Numbered from the stretch's first letter, positions 1 to 8,900 are shown. The stretch: 61,507 nucleotides of DNA from an uncultured Clostridia bacterium (GCA_944383355.1 CALWPF010000007.1:1-61507); one strand, 5' to 3'. Notes: generated from the letters alone by a model not told the origin. Made by a program: numbers and translations.

Positions 1-142
1 GCGGGGTGAGACCCAAGTTTTAAGGCTAATGGTGCAACATAAGTGTTTCAATTCACTCACCCCTTGCGGGGTGAGACAGATAGCTTGGCTGGAGCTTTTA
101 ATATGGACAGTTTCAATTCACTCACCCCTTGCGGGGTGAGAC
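1..142 (-). CRISPR. Type I-C CRISPR array, leader-proximal end
   Basis: There is one partial repeat (1-12) and two complete 33-bp repeats (45-77 and 110-142), separated by 32-nt spacers (13-44 and 78-109). On the + strand each repeat starts GTTTCAATTCACTCACC and ends GGGGTGAGAC, with an internal hairpin CTCACCCC-TTGC-GGGGTGAG. Read on the minus strand it ends in ATTGAAAC, as I-C repeats do. The repeats are identical, as expected at the leader end. The array is transcribed leftward from the leader at 143-250 and runs out of the window. Confidence 0.97.
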
Positions 143-250
143 GGCAGTTACACTATATATTGATTTGTAACAACCGCTCACCACTATATTTTGCAAGAAG
201 CGGAAAAAATAATATAAAAATCATTATGTTTACTATACTTTCGCACCGAT
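143..250 (-). promoter_or_regulatory. CRISPR leader
   Basis: About 108 bp of AT-rich non-coding DNA separates the cas2 stop from the first repeat. The repeat orientation puts the leader on this side, so array transcription and spacer insertion should start here. TATA-like stretches are present, but no convincing -35/-10 pair can be singled out. Confidence 0.7.
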
Positions 251-541
251 CTACAGTATCAAAGTTCCAGTCATATTTAGAGTTTCCTTTGCTCCATAAT
301 GTTCTATGTGATTCTCAAACTTATTCCCTAAGTTATAAAACCTAACACTATCTGTAGTATTGTCTATCTCTGCAAGTATAGCTTTTTTTAATTTTAAAAA
401 GGTTTGATAATCTATCACACACTCATATACAGAATTTTGTACTCTGATACCATAATTTTGACACAGTTTTGATATATGGCGCAAACGTTTGGCTCCATCT
501 TTGTGAGTAATAGCAATATCATAAGAAATAACAATCATCAT
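251..541 (-). CDS. cas2: CRISPR-associated endonuclease Cas2
   Basis: This 96-residue protein has the usual Cas2 length. It opens with the hydrophobic first strand and conserved Asp of the ferredoxin-like fold (IVISYDIA) and continues with the family's GIRVQNSVYEC segment. Cas2 forms the central dimer of the Cas1-Cas2 spacer integrase. It is the last gene of the operon. Its ATG overlaps the cas1 stop codon by four bases (ATGA), which implies translational coupling, and the leader follows immediately. Confidence 0.97.
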   Translation of the reverse strand: MMIVISYDIAITHKDGAKRLRHISKLCQNYGIRVQNSVYECVIDYQTFLKLKKAILAEIDNTTDSVRFYNLGNKFENHIEHYGAKETLNMTGTLIL

Positions 542-1563
542 AATTTTGGAATAAATGCAAGGTATTCCTCTTGCTCTCCTCTAATATATTTTGCTAATAG
601 TCGTGCTTGAATATAAGGCAGTAAACCAACTTGTACCTTTTCCTTTAATATTGGGTGCATAATGCTTTCTTTTTTGCGATTTTGCCACTCCGTGAGAACA
701 ATTCGCTTTGCATTATCTGTCATAGTTACTGCACCACCAGCATCTATCTCAAAATCTTGCGATGAAAGTTGCCTCAAATTTACCAAAGACAATATATATC
801 TATCCACTAAATAACATCTAAATTCTTCCATTATGTCCAGAGCAAGAGCTGGTCTGCCTGCCCTATCTGTGTGCAAACAGCCTATGTATGGGTCTAACCC
901 AACGGTTTCTAATGCCGATTGACAATCTAATGCCAGCAAGGTATAAAAATAAGATAGTAGCGCATTTACTGCATCTAATGGAGGTCTCTTTGACCTAAAA
1001 CTAAATGTAAATTCTTTATTTAGTATCAATCTATCAAAGATACTAAAATATTGCCTAGCACAATCTCCCTCAATTCCTCTCAGCGTATCTACATCATTGC
1101 AATTTTTTGCTTTTTCTATAGAATCCTTTAAGGTCAACAGAACATTATCCACATATGCTAGCAAACTTTTATTTTCTCTACATTCCTTTGCCAAAAAGTT
1201 CGCCGTATTTTGTAATTTGGTGATGATAATACACTTTGCTAATCCTAAACAAAAATCTTTGTCGTCAAATTTCCTAAATTGCTCTCGTCTAAGGTGAACA
1301 TTGCCCTTGATTGGTCCCTCCACTCTTCCCAAAAACTTACCATTGGGTGTCAAAAAATTCAAACTTACACCTTCCTCAGCACATTTTGACATAAGCATTG
1401 GAGTACAACCCATATAATTAAAACAAACAATACTCTCAATATTGCAAAATGGCACCCTCGCAACAATTTCTTTGCCTTTTGTAGCAACGACATTTAATCC
1501 ATCTAATTTGAGATAAATATCATCTTGGAAAATATATAAAGTATTTAGTAATTTACGCATCAC
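538..1563 (-). CDS. cas1: CRISPR-associated integrase Cas1 (type I-C)
   Basis: At 341 residues this matches I-C Cas1 in length. The N-terminal half is the beta domain. The C-terminal helical domain carries the metal-binding residues: Glu in LRGIEGDCAR, His in GCLHTDRAGRP and the acidic residues of ALDIMEEF. It catalyses insertion of prespacers at the leader-repeat junction together with Cas2. It overlaps cas2 (ATGA) and cas4 by a few bases inside the minus-strand cas operon. All catalytic positions look intact, so adaptation should be possible. Confidence 0.97.
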   Translation of the reverse strand: MMRKLLNTLYIFQDDIYLKLDGLNVVATKGKEIVARVPFCNIESIVCFNYMGCTPMLMSKCAEEGVSLNFLTPNGKFLGRVEGPIKGNVHLRREQFRKFDDKDFCLGLAKCIIITKLQNTANFLAKECRENKSLLAYVDNVLLTLKDSIEKAKNCNDVDTLRGIEGDCARQYFSIFDRLILNKEFTFSFRSKRPPLDAVNALLSYFYTLLALDCQSALETVGLDPYIGCLHTDRAGRPALALDIMEEFRCYLVDRYILSLVNLRQLSSQDFEIDAGGAVTMTDNAKRIVLTEWQNRKKESIMHPILKEKVQVGLLPYIQARLLAKYIRGEQEEYLAFIPKL

Positions 1564-2146
1564 GCCTCCTATCTAGATAGGGTAAACATATCTCATACAT
1601 AGAACAAGCTCTACAACTCTTAGTAATACTTTTTGGAGGAATATTCCCACTGGCTAAATACTGTCGCATTTCATCTAAGGTATCCAGCAAGAGGTTCTCA
1701 TAAAAATCCAAATTTTTTAATTTTACTCTGCGCCTAATAGAATTGTAATAAATATACCCATCAATATTACAATCATATATTGACTGCAAACATCTCATCT
1801 GGGCATATACTTGTAATCCATCGTACACTTGCGCTTCACCATTATCTTGGGGCTTGCCCTTTTTGTATTCTACTACATTGATTCTTGGTGCATCACTATT
1901 TATAAACTCTACCAAATCTGCGATACCATACAACCCCAATGAATCATTATATACTACCACACTTCTCTTTGTTGTTATTCCTTTTCGTTTTTCCACAAAG
2001 TGTGGATCATCTACCTTTGTATGGACTATGTCTCCTAACACTGTATGTACATTTTGCAACCATTCGCCTTGGGTGTAATTTAACCACCATTGGTATTTAC
2101 AAAAACAAAAATGCTCTAAACTATTTAATGTAATATCTGTATTCAT
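1553..2146 (-). CDS. cas4: CRISPR-associated exonuclease Cas4
   Basis: This 197-residue RecB-family nuclease has the signature of an Fe-S Cas4. There is an N-terminal Cys near residue 14 (FCFCKYQWW) and a C-terminal Cys cluster (KSCRACSMYEIC). The catalytic Glu-x-Lys motif lies in VVEYKKGKPQ. Cas4 trims prespacers and selects the PAM before Cas1-Cas2 integration. It starts at the base where cas7 ends and overlaps cas1, as is typical of I-C operons. Confidence 0.96.
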   Translation of the reverse strand: MNTDITLNSLEHFCFCKYQWWLNYTQGEWLQNVHTVLGDIVHTKVDDPHFVEKRKGITTKRSVVVYNDSLGLYGIADLVEFINSDAPRINVVEYKKGKPQDNGEAQVYDGLQVYAQMRCLQSIYDCNIDGYIYYNSIRRRVKLKNLDFYENLLLDTLDEMRQYLASGNIPPKSITKSCRACSMYEICLPYLDRRRDA

Positions 2147-3024
2147 TATTGCTTGTCTACTACTTTTTGCAATTTTACACGGCTATCCCCGCAAATTGTT
2201 ATAGTATAGTCACCTAATTTTGTGGGTATCTCAATATTTTCATTCTTTTTTATAGTTACTGAATCAAACAAATCAACGCTAGGTATATCACCAGATGGCG
2301 AGTTGTGCTCCCACCAATATAATTTGACTACTCTCATACTCCCCTCTGGACGAGCTGATGACATATCATTTTCAAAAATGGTCGCAAGGGCATTTTTTAT
2401 TTTTTCTGCATCTTCCTGTGTAAAATGATTTTTCTCAGCAAAATGTGGATTAATACTACCATTTGTTCTGTACAGGGCATAACTAACACGATGCTTTGTA
2501 CCCATAGTATCGGAAGACTTATTACCAGTATCAGTTACATCGCTATTGACTGATTTTGTAATCTGAATTGATTCTATATCAACATTGTCTATAGAAAATG
2601 CTGGTTGTATAGATACAGCACCTCGAATACCTAAACTAAATCCAGTAAATGCCTTGAGAGCAAAAACCTGACCAAAAGACCTAACATCAAGCCATTTTTC
2701 ATTAATAGCATTCCTAATATTTGTCAGATCAGTAGCTGACATATTTTTGCCCGCCTTGAGATTATTATCCTTGAGAAATTTATCAAATCTTTCGGACAAA
2801 GATTGACAGTCATCTATATTATCATCTTGAGATTGTACAAATATGTTTTCCCCACTCTGTAGCAATCTATTTCTAATCTTTCTCTTTAGACATACATCAG
2901 AAACTTCGCCAAGATCCTCTATATTTGTTCGTGGTCGATTTCCGTTCAAAGGGTCTCCATTAGGATTTGCATTTTGTACCTCAAATATTAATGTAAAATC
3001 TATTTTATTTTGTAATTTAGCCAT
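2146..3024 (-). CDS. cas7: Cascade backbone protein Cas7 (Csd2 family)
   Basis: This 292-residue protein opens with the hallmark Csd2 motif NANPNGDP and has the KIRNRLL and RSFGQVFALK segments of the family. Several copies line the crRNA spacer in the I-C effector complex. The gene sits two bases downstream of cas8c and directly upstream of cas4. The length is normal and there is no sign of damage. Confidence 0.96.
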   Translation of the reverse strand: MAKLQNKIDFTLIFEVQNANPNGDPLNGNRPRTNIEDLGEVSDVCLKRKIRNRLLQSGENIFVQSQDDNIDDCQSLSERFDKFLKDNNLKAGKNMSATDLTNIRNAINEKWLDVRSFGQVFALKAFTGFSLGIRGAVSIQPAFSIDNVDIESIQITKSVNSDVTDTGNKSSDTMGTKHRVSYALYRTNGSINPHFAEKNHFTQEDAEKIKNALATIFENDMSSARPEGSMRVVKLYWWEHNSPSGDIPSVDLFDSVTIKKNENIEIPTKLGDYTITICGDSRVKLQKVVDKQ

Positions 3025-3026
3025 AA

Positions 3027-3413
3027 TTATTCATCTCCTTTTTCTTGTGGTTGTTCTATTTTTTCATTTCTGTAATTTCGCTGACCATAATAACCTAATA
3101 TAAACATATCGGTTACAGCCTTTTTGCTTTCATAATTTTCCGTCCCCATCTTGTCCAATATATCTGCAATGGACTTTTTATAATAATTAACCAAACTAAC
3201 TTTACCCTGACTGTATAATTTATCAAAGTATGGTGCGAGCAATTTATTTAGGGTAGTAAAAGTTTGCCCTGGGCGCATAGTGAATCTAGTAAATAATCTC
3301 TCTGCATTTGTATATTGATCATTACTTGTCGCCGTTTTTTCTACTCGCTCAGCCAGAGCTAGCAATCTACCAAACAAATAACTCCTATCAGTCTCATTTG
3401 TATCTAAACTCAT
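3027..3413 (-). CDS. cas11c: Internal ORF for Cas11c (small subunit) inside cas8c
   Basis: In the last fifth of cas8c an in-frame ATG (3411-3413) follows a near-perfect ribosome site, GGAGGT on the minus strand (3420-3425), with a 6-nt gap. Translation from it gives 128 residues ending at the cas8c stop, starting MSLDTNETDRSYLFGRLL. Type I-C systems are known to make the Cas11c small subunit by internal initiation in cas8c, and the size fits. The site is seen directly; expression is inferred. Confidence 0.75.
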   Translation of the reverse strand: MSLDTNETDRSYLFGRLLALAERVEKTATSNDQYTNAERLFTRFTMRPGQTFTTLNKLLAPYFDKLYSQGKVSLVNYYKKSIADILDKMGTENYESKKAVTDMFILGYYGQRNYRNEKIEQPQEKGDE

Positions 3414-5054
3414 ATATTTACCTCCGTGATTGTAGTATTTATTAAAAATTGCACAAGCAATATTAATAGCATTCCGCCAAACTTTTATAGAAAAATTACC
3501 ACTCATATCTCTAAATGACTCTGGTTTTCGCACTTTTTCAAAAGCTCGCTGTACAAAAAACTTTGGCAAATTTTTGCCCTCTACTACACAAGGAAGAATT
3601 TGTTTATAAAATTGCTTGTGCAACTTATTATCTTCCTTGCTCTCAGCATAAATTAATCTAAATAATTCGTCAAAATTAGGTGTCTTGAGTATATAACCAT
3701 TTACATCTTTACTCCACCACTGCCACTGCAGAGTCTGAAACCAATTTTGCAAATTTTTGTAATACAAAGTACTATCGATTTCATTGTAATAACATATAGA
3801 TATTCTACCTTTTGTGTCACCATCAAGCTCGATAATATTTACTCTATGCTCTTGAGTGAGTTTATCCAAAACCTTGCCTCTATTGCCATAGTATGCTATT
3901 GCTTGTATTGCCTTGTTACTATCTATCCCAAAAGAATAACTTTTTTTTGATTTATTGTCCTCTTCTTGCACAACGCCTGAATATATCAAATTTAACGCAT
4001 TTTGCTCTACTATAAACTCACAACTCCATGCTAATATAACTAGATTATCATAAGAAAATGCATTATTATTACCTATTAACCAGCTGAGCGCATACAGCGA
4101 TTTTGTCATAGCATCTTGCCCTAATGTTGACACCTCTTGAGGATTCCTGGGATTAAATCTACCGCCAAAAGTCCTTATAGATTTATCATTGGCAGATATT
4201 ATTCTTGCGCCATCTCCTTGATGGCGAATTTTCTTTGGAAAGAATGTCTGGGCATCTTGTAAAGTACCTGTAATATAATCAAGTACCGCCTCACTTGGCT
4301 GTCCCAAAATTTGTTTGTAATTATTTGTCCATTCATTTAATAAATCTTCATTCATATACAGCGCAGACTGTGTACTATCATCAACAACCACATGGAATCG
4401 TACAAAGATATCTGCTAATTTTTTGCAGTTTTTCTCATTACTTGCCTTGAGAATATTACTTTGCAATCGTTCTTGAGTATCAATTAGCGCAAACTCTTTT
4501 GTAGCGCTACTCTGAACATCTACTGCTTGCTCTGCATTTATTGCTTCTGCATTTTCTTGATCTTTTGATGACGAACCAATCAAATCTTTTAATTCGAATC
4601 GGCTCAATAACAAATGGAGCAGATCAGTATTGGACACAAAACTATATACTGCATTGATTTGTGGATACTTAGTGGAATGGACCCACTTGCCTAAAGTATC
4701 TACATATGCTTCATATTTTTTAATATGGTTTTGGAGCTGCACTGAATCATTTACCAACAAACTCCAGTCTTTTGCCATGTAATCTAATTTTTCAAACAAA
4801 GGTAATGCTGCTATGGTTTCACCCGAACGTCTCACACTCTCTGGGGTAATAGGAAAAATTGTCCGAGTTTTATCTTTTGCTATAATGCTGGCATCTATGA
4901 GCTCGCCATTTTTATCTAGTATTATATCAATACCTGCATTATTTATGGTCAATCCATCTCTTAACAAAAACTTGTCAACCGACCTAGGATCGTTATTGTC
5001 TGGGTCTTGGCTTATTTTATCATAAGTCTCATATAGTTTTAACCACAAACTCAT
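3027..5054 (-). CDS. cas8c: Cascade large subunit Cas8c (Csd1 family)
   Basis: A 675-residue Csd1/Cas8c-type protein, recognised by its position between cas5 and cas7, its length and its C-terminal segments, including FGRLLALAERVE and the family-typical MFILGYYGQRNYR near the end. Cas8c recognises the PAM and helps open target DNA in the I-C Cascade. It starts directly after the cas5 stop. The 3' end also encodes a likely internal Cas11c. Cas8 proteins diverge fast, so the call depends partly on context. Confidence 0.94.
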   Translation of the reverse strand: MSLWLKLYETYDKISQDPDNNDPRSVDKFLLRDGLTINNAGIDIILDKNGELIDASIIAKDKTRTIFPITPESVRRSGETIAALPLFEKLDYMAKDWSLLVNDSVQLQNHIKKYEAYVDTLGKWVHSTKYPQINAVYSFVSNTDLLHLLLSRFELKDLIGSSSKDQENAEAINAEQAVDVQSSATKEFALIDTQERLQSNILKASNEKNCKKLADIFVRFHVVVDDSTQSALYMNEDLLNEWTNNYKQILGQPSEAVLDYITGTLQDAQTFFPKKIRHQGDGARIISANDKSIRTFGGRFNPRNPQEVSTLGQDAMTKSLYALSWLIGNNNAFSYDNLVILAWSCEFIVEQNALNLIYSGVVQEEDNKSKKSYSFGIDSNKAIQAIAYYGNRGKVLDKLTQEHRVNIIELDGDTKGRISICYYNEIDSTLYYKNLQNWFQTLQWQWWSKDVNGYILKTPNFDELFRLIYAESKEDNKLHKQFYKQILPCVVEGKNLPKFFVQRAFEKVRKPESFRDMSGNFSIKVWRNAINIACAIFNKYYNHGGKYMSLDTNETDRSYLFGRLLALAERVEKTATSNDQYTNAERLFTRFTMRPGQTFTTLNKLLAPYFDKLYSQGKVSLVNYYKKSIADILDKMGTENYESKKAVTDMFILGYYGQRNYRNEKIEQPQEKGDE

Positions 5055-5774
5055 CTAATCACCACCTTTTTGTTGCAAAATATCTAAATCAACAAAATCT
5101 AGCCCTGTAGCGGTTGGCTGATATTCTTGGTTACTAACTACCCTAGACAATTTACACTCCTCTGGGCGCTCAAATTGTATCACGCCATTCCGCATAACTA
5201 CTTGGCTCAAATTGGCAATTAATTTATCACTCTTTGATGTAGGATAAATGAAACTATGAAACATTACTCCAAAATTAATCTCTTGTCTATCAGCATAATA
5301 TCCTGCCTCACCATCAAAATCGCATTCTTTTGCATATCCTACACATTCACGTTTCCCTAAAAATATATCACGCTTTCCACCTTTGCTAAGGTAACGCTTG
5401 GCAATATTTGAATGTTTGTATTCATCTCTATCCTGTGCCAGATCTGGTCTATCATCGTCCCATTCAAAATGTGCATCAACTATATATGCAACATCTTTGA
5501 GATAAGTATATCTATACAAATCACATTCATTTTTTTCTAACTTTCGTAATTTTATGTTTTTTGACTCTGTCTGTATAGGATTGAGTATCTTGACCCTATC
5601 TATTATCCACTTTATTGTCGGCTTCCAGTATATTGCCTCTGTTATCCCACGCAACGCCTCATAAGTGGGCACTTGATAGGTACATAGCTCTCCTCCCAAC
5701 TTGGTGATAGGGTCAGCAAACATAGCATTTTTACCCCAAACCTTGTATGTTATCTTATTGTATATCAACTGCAT
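5055..5774 (-). CDS. cas5c: Cas5c (Cas5d) pre-crRNA endoribonuclease
   Basis: A 239-residue Cas5 of the I-C kind. In this subtype Cas5 replaces Cas6 and cuts pre-crRNA. The known catalytic Tyr-Lys-His set has plausible counterparts in Tyr49 (ITEAIYWKP) and Lys120-His121 (EYKHSNIAKR). No cas6 is present, as expected. The gene overlaps the cas3 stop by about ten bases and abuts cas8c. Confidence 0.95.
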   Translation of the reverse strand: MQLIYNKITYKVWGKNAMFADPITKLGGELCTYQVPTYEALRGITEAIYWKPTIKWIIDRVKILNPIQTESKNIKLRKLEKNECDLYRYTYLKDVAYIVDAHFEWDDDRPDLAQDRDEYKHSNIAKRYLSKGGKRDIFLGKRECVGYAKECDFDGEAGYYADRQEINFGVMFHSFIYPTSKSDKLIANLSQVVMRNGVIQFERPEECKLSRVVSNQEYQPTATGLDFVDLDILQQKGGD

Positions 5775-8161
5775 AATCCCCCTTCGAATTCTAAACTCAA
5801 ACCTTCGTCAACAACCAAGCCCAAATCTGTATCATAATTGTAGGAATACCATACACCAGTATCACTCGCAAAACTAGAATAATTACTAATCTTGTTAGTA
5901 TATACATTCACCATATAACGCTCTATGTCTTTGGGCATAAAATTACCATCATTAATCAATTTTTGTATGTACTCTTGACCATTTTTATAAGGAACCAATA
6001 CTCCGACTTGGTCATTTGATATAACTTTAAAGTTTTGGGATACTGTACCAAATCTAAACTTTAGATAATTAAAATTGTTTGGCGAGAATATCTTTTCTTT
6101 GGTATTTATCAATAAATCTACAGCATTGGTTTCATTAATAATGTACTGTAATTCTTCGTTACTAACGCTACCATACAAAGCCTTGAAATATCTCTCTATA
6201 ACGTCACGAGACATCAAATCCTCTTGACCGTGACAAGTAATATTATACTTATTCACCCTTTCATAAATATCTGGCAAATATTTTAAACTCTCCAAATCAC
6301 TACTGAGTTTTACAACGTATACCTCGCCAAGCTTTTTTGCACCATTTGGATAACAAAGTTTCCCTTCACGATTACATCTACCTGCTGACTGTATAATGGA
6401 CTCCAAGCCACTCTTTGAACGAATAACGCATTCAAAGTCCAAATCTACTCCCGCCTCTATTAATTGAGTGCTAACTAATACAAATTTATCATCTTTTTGC
6501 AAATCAGCTTTTACCTGATTAATAATATCTAATCTATGTTGAGGACATAAATTAGTAGATAGGTGATAACTTTTTACATATTTTTTTAATACCAAAAATA
6601 ATTCTCTAGCTGCTTTCTTAGTGTTGACTACAAATAAAATATGTTTATTTGTCTCCAATTTTTTCAAGACAAAACTACATGCTTGCTCTTTATTCATCTC
6701 TGTAGATTGATAATCAGTGATAATTTGTGTTCTCTTTAGTACTGGATAATTTCCCTCTATTAATGGAACACTCTCTGGCAATTCCAAAATTTTTCTACGA
6801 GAATTTAGCGAATCATAAGTCGATAGTTTGTCCAACACTGGTTGTGTAGCCGTGCACAAAACTACAGTGGTATGGAGGTCTTGGGTCAAAAATTTGACAA
6901 GCAAATTAAATAACCCAATACAATTAATTGGCAAATTTTGTATTTCGTCAAATATAATTACTGAATTAGCTAAATTATGGAATCTTCTATTATTTTGAGT
7001 AGAGCCTCCATATATGCTTTCCAAAAAACTCACCATCGTGGTAAAAATTATTGGCTCATTCCACGTGCACAACAAGGAATCAAATTTACCACTATGGTAT
7101 TCGACAGATTCGTTCGCAAATTGCACCGCATTGCTGTGACTCTCCACAAGCATTTTATCTAGTCCCAAGGGATTTAGCACTTTCCTAATACTTTCTGCAT
7201 TTTGCTCTATAATGGATATATATGGCACCACATAAATAATCCTTGCCAATTTATCATATTGTAATTTCTCCAGTGCAAAACGAAAACTAGCAAATGTTTT
7301 GCCACCACCAGTCTGGACATTAAGATTAAATAATCTATCTGGGGATCGAGCTTTTTTGATACAAGTTTGATAAATTTTATTCCTGATATTATTTAATTCA
7401 TTATGCGGATAACTGGCAATCTTTTTATCCAGTTCACTTGCAATCAACTCAAACTGAGCGAATCTAGATTGTGTACTCACTTTGTGATTTTTATAATTGA
7501 TTTTCCTACCAAAATTATATGCATCAGTCCTATCGGCATCTATGAGAATACTATAAAAATATCTCAAATACATACCTAAATAAAAATTAGCATCACTCCC
7601 GTTTTGATGATTTTGCACTATACCGCTTATTAACCTGCTACACTCAGCAATAAATTGCTCGCCGTATATTATTTGCGTGAGTTTGTCACAAATTTCCTTA
7701 CCGTTTTGCATCACTTCGTCATAGGTAACTTTATATTTGGCATTTTCCAATTTACCCAACAAATTGTCTAGTTGACTCTCCTCATTATCTACCATATCTC
7801 TCAGCCCTGTATGATGACAAGAGGTGACAAAAGCACACATCTGCAAGACTAAAACAGCACAATTTATGTCTTGTTGACTGGTTGTATTAATATGTAATGC
7901 ATAATCCTTGCATTTTGATAGAATAAATATAGCACCAGCAGAAGAATGATCCACACGCTCGGTACCGTTATTTTGTAACTTAATTTGGAACGAAGAACAA
8001 GCCTTGCCTAAGTCATGAGCATAACCAAGCACTTTTGCAATACATGGAAACTTGACCAAAAATTCATCACAGATTTCACTCACATCAGTCAAATGTGCCA
8101 TGAGCGATTGGGTGGAGAGACCGTCTATTCCTATCCTGGCATTTATCTTATCTATTTGCAT
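5765..8161 (-). CDS. cas3: CRISPR-associated nuclease-helicase Cas3
   Basis: A 798-residue Cas3 with an N-terminal HD nuclease (HD in GYAHDLGK, further ligands around VDHSSAG) and a C-terminal SF2 helicase. The helicase shows Walker A QTGGGKT, a DEIQ form of the DExH box (IIFDEIQNLP) and motif VI QSAGRCNREGK. Cascade recruits it to nick and degrade target DNA processively. It is the first gene of the operon. A GGAG ribosome site precedes the ATG, and a consensus promoter lies about 30 bp upstream. Confidence 0.96.
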   Translation of the reverse strand: MQIDKINARIGIDGLSTQSLMAHLTDVSEICDEFLVKFPCIAKVLGYAHDLGKACSSFQIKLQNNGTERVDHSSAGAIFILSKCKDYALHINTTSQQDINCAVLVLQMCAFVTSCHHTGLRDMVDNEESQLDNLLGKLENAKYKVTYDEVMQNGKEICDKLTQIIYGEQFIAECSRLISGIVQNHQNGSDANFYLGMYLRYFYSILIDADRTDAYNFGRKINYKNHKVSTQSRFAQFELIASELDKKIASYPHNELNNIRNKIYQTCIKKARSPDRLFNLNVQTGGGKTFASFRFALEKLQYDKLARIIYVVPYISIIEQNAESIRKVLNPLGLDKMLVESHSNAVQFANESVEYHSGKFDSLLCTWNEPIIFTTMVSFLESIYGGSTQNNRRFHNLANSVIIFDEIQNLPINCIGLFNLLVKFLTQDLHTTVVLCTATQPVLDKLSTYDSLNSRRKILELPESVPLIEGNYPVLKRTQIITDYQSTEMNKEQACSFVLKKLETNKHILFVVNTKKAARELFLVLKKYVKSYHLSTNLCPQHRLDIINQVKADLQKDDKFVLVSTQLIEAGVDLDFECVIRSKSGLESIIQSAGRCNREGKLCYPNGAKKLGEVYVVKLSSDLESLKYLPDIYERVNKYNITCHGQEDLMSRDVIERYFKALYGSVSNEELQYIINETNAVDLLINTKEKIFSPNNFNYLKFRFGTVSQNFKVISNDQVGVLVPYKNGQEYIQKLINDGNFMPKDIERYMVNVYTNKISNYSSFASDTGVWYSYNYDTDLGLVVDEGLSLEFEGGLCS

Positions 8162-8187
8162 AAGGGCTCCAAAAAATAATCTACCAT

Positions 8188-8216
8188 ATTTTACCAGAGA
8201 CTAGCAGACCTGTCAA
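8188..8216 (-). promoter_or_regulatory. Promoter of the cas operon
   Basis: Minus strand: TTGACA (8211-8216), a 17-bp spacer, then TAAAAT (8188-8193). This is a near-perfect housekeeping promoter. The start point would fall near 8181, about 20 nt before the cas3 ATG. Such strength suggests the operon is expressed unless something represses it. Confidence 0.75.
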
Positions 8217-8360
8217 GTATAAGAAAATACATATTTCGACTACAGAGCGCTGTTAATAATATTAAACAAAGTAGTCTAAATGATGTCAAAATTAAAGATG
8301 TATCTTAGGATTATATTGGCGTATTTACGATTGATTTGTATTATTAGTTAGTTTTTAAAA

Positions 8361-8478
8361 TAAAAAAATCCACCTATGTTACCATAGGTGGCAATTGAGA
8401 AGTCTACGCACTAAGACCAAACGTTCTTCTCTGTCCACACGCATTCGCTGTTTCTTCCCTCTACAGGGCTGGTGGCCT
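8361..8478 (-). ncRNA. Small RNA gene upstream of the cas operon, unassigned
   Basis: A transcript of about 118 nt is bounded by a promoter (8485-8514) and a strong terminator (stem 8368-8376/8381-8389, TTAC loop, long U tail). Predicted pairing includes a CCCT-loop-AGGG hairpin (8457-8468) and a seven-base stem joining GAGAAGA near 8430 with TCTTCTC near 8397. I see no ORF that ends before the terminator. It lies between the cas3 promoter and a decayed CRISPR mini-array, on the same strand as both. It matches no RNA family I can recognise. Confidence 0.6.
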
Positions 8479-8484
8479 TTTAAA

Positions 8485-8514
8485 GAGATAGCATGGAGGT
8501 GTTATAATTGTCAA
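8485..8514 (-). promoter_or_regulatory. Promoter of the small RNA
   Basis: Minus strand: TTGACA (8509-8514), an 18-bp spacer, then TATCTC (8485-8490) preceded by an extended -10 TGC. The start point would be near 8478. The perfect -35 box and the extended -10 make up for a poor -10 hexamer. Confidence 0.55.
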
Positions 8515-8655
8515 GTGTAAATTATAATTTAAGTAATAAAGGTGTAAGACTTGTTGATGCTCAAGATGCTAGTCAGCGTGGTAATTGAGGAATTTACAGT
8601 TATACTTAAAAATATATTTATTGATGCCCAATATTATTTATTACTGCATCAAATA

Positions 8656-8820
8656 GTGTTAACTCACTCACCCCTTGCGGGGTGAGACGTTACATAACGC
8701 TACCAGTCGAATACTACAGTAGTTTTAATTCACTCACCCCTTGCGAGGTGAGGCTACAATATCAACACCGCTTAAACTCCAACCGTCATTTCAACTCACT
8801 CATGCCATCGTGGGTGAAAC
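8656..8820 (-). CRISPR. Degenerate CRISPR mini-array
   Basis: Three 33-bp repeat relics (8656-8688, 8722-8754, 8788-8820) are separated by two 33-nt spacers, in the same orientation as the main arrays. The first differs from consensus only at its + strand 5' end, the second has three or four changes, and the third is heavily altered, including in the stem. Exact 33-bp spacing shows it was a real array. No leader-like sequence adjoins the right side, and decay is worst there, on the side where a leader would be. Confidence 0.9.
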
Positions 8821-8900
8821 TATAATGTATATGTTAAACTTGATGATGAAATCTAAGTATTCCTAGGTGGTATATGCAAATAATGCATATTGGGTAATCT

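Noticed and set aside
43-345. 100-codon + strand ORF crossing repeats and the leader
   Set aside because: It runs through CRISPR repeats, spacers and leader and has no ribosome site; repeat periodicity explains the open frame.
8379-8444. Small ORF inside the 8361-8478 RNA (ATG at 8444)
   Set aside because: The frame runs through the terminator and the purine-rich stretch upstream is too far from the ATG; the transcript is better read as non-coding.
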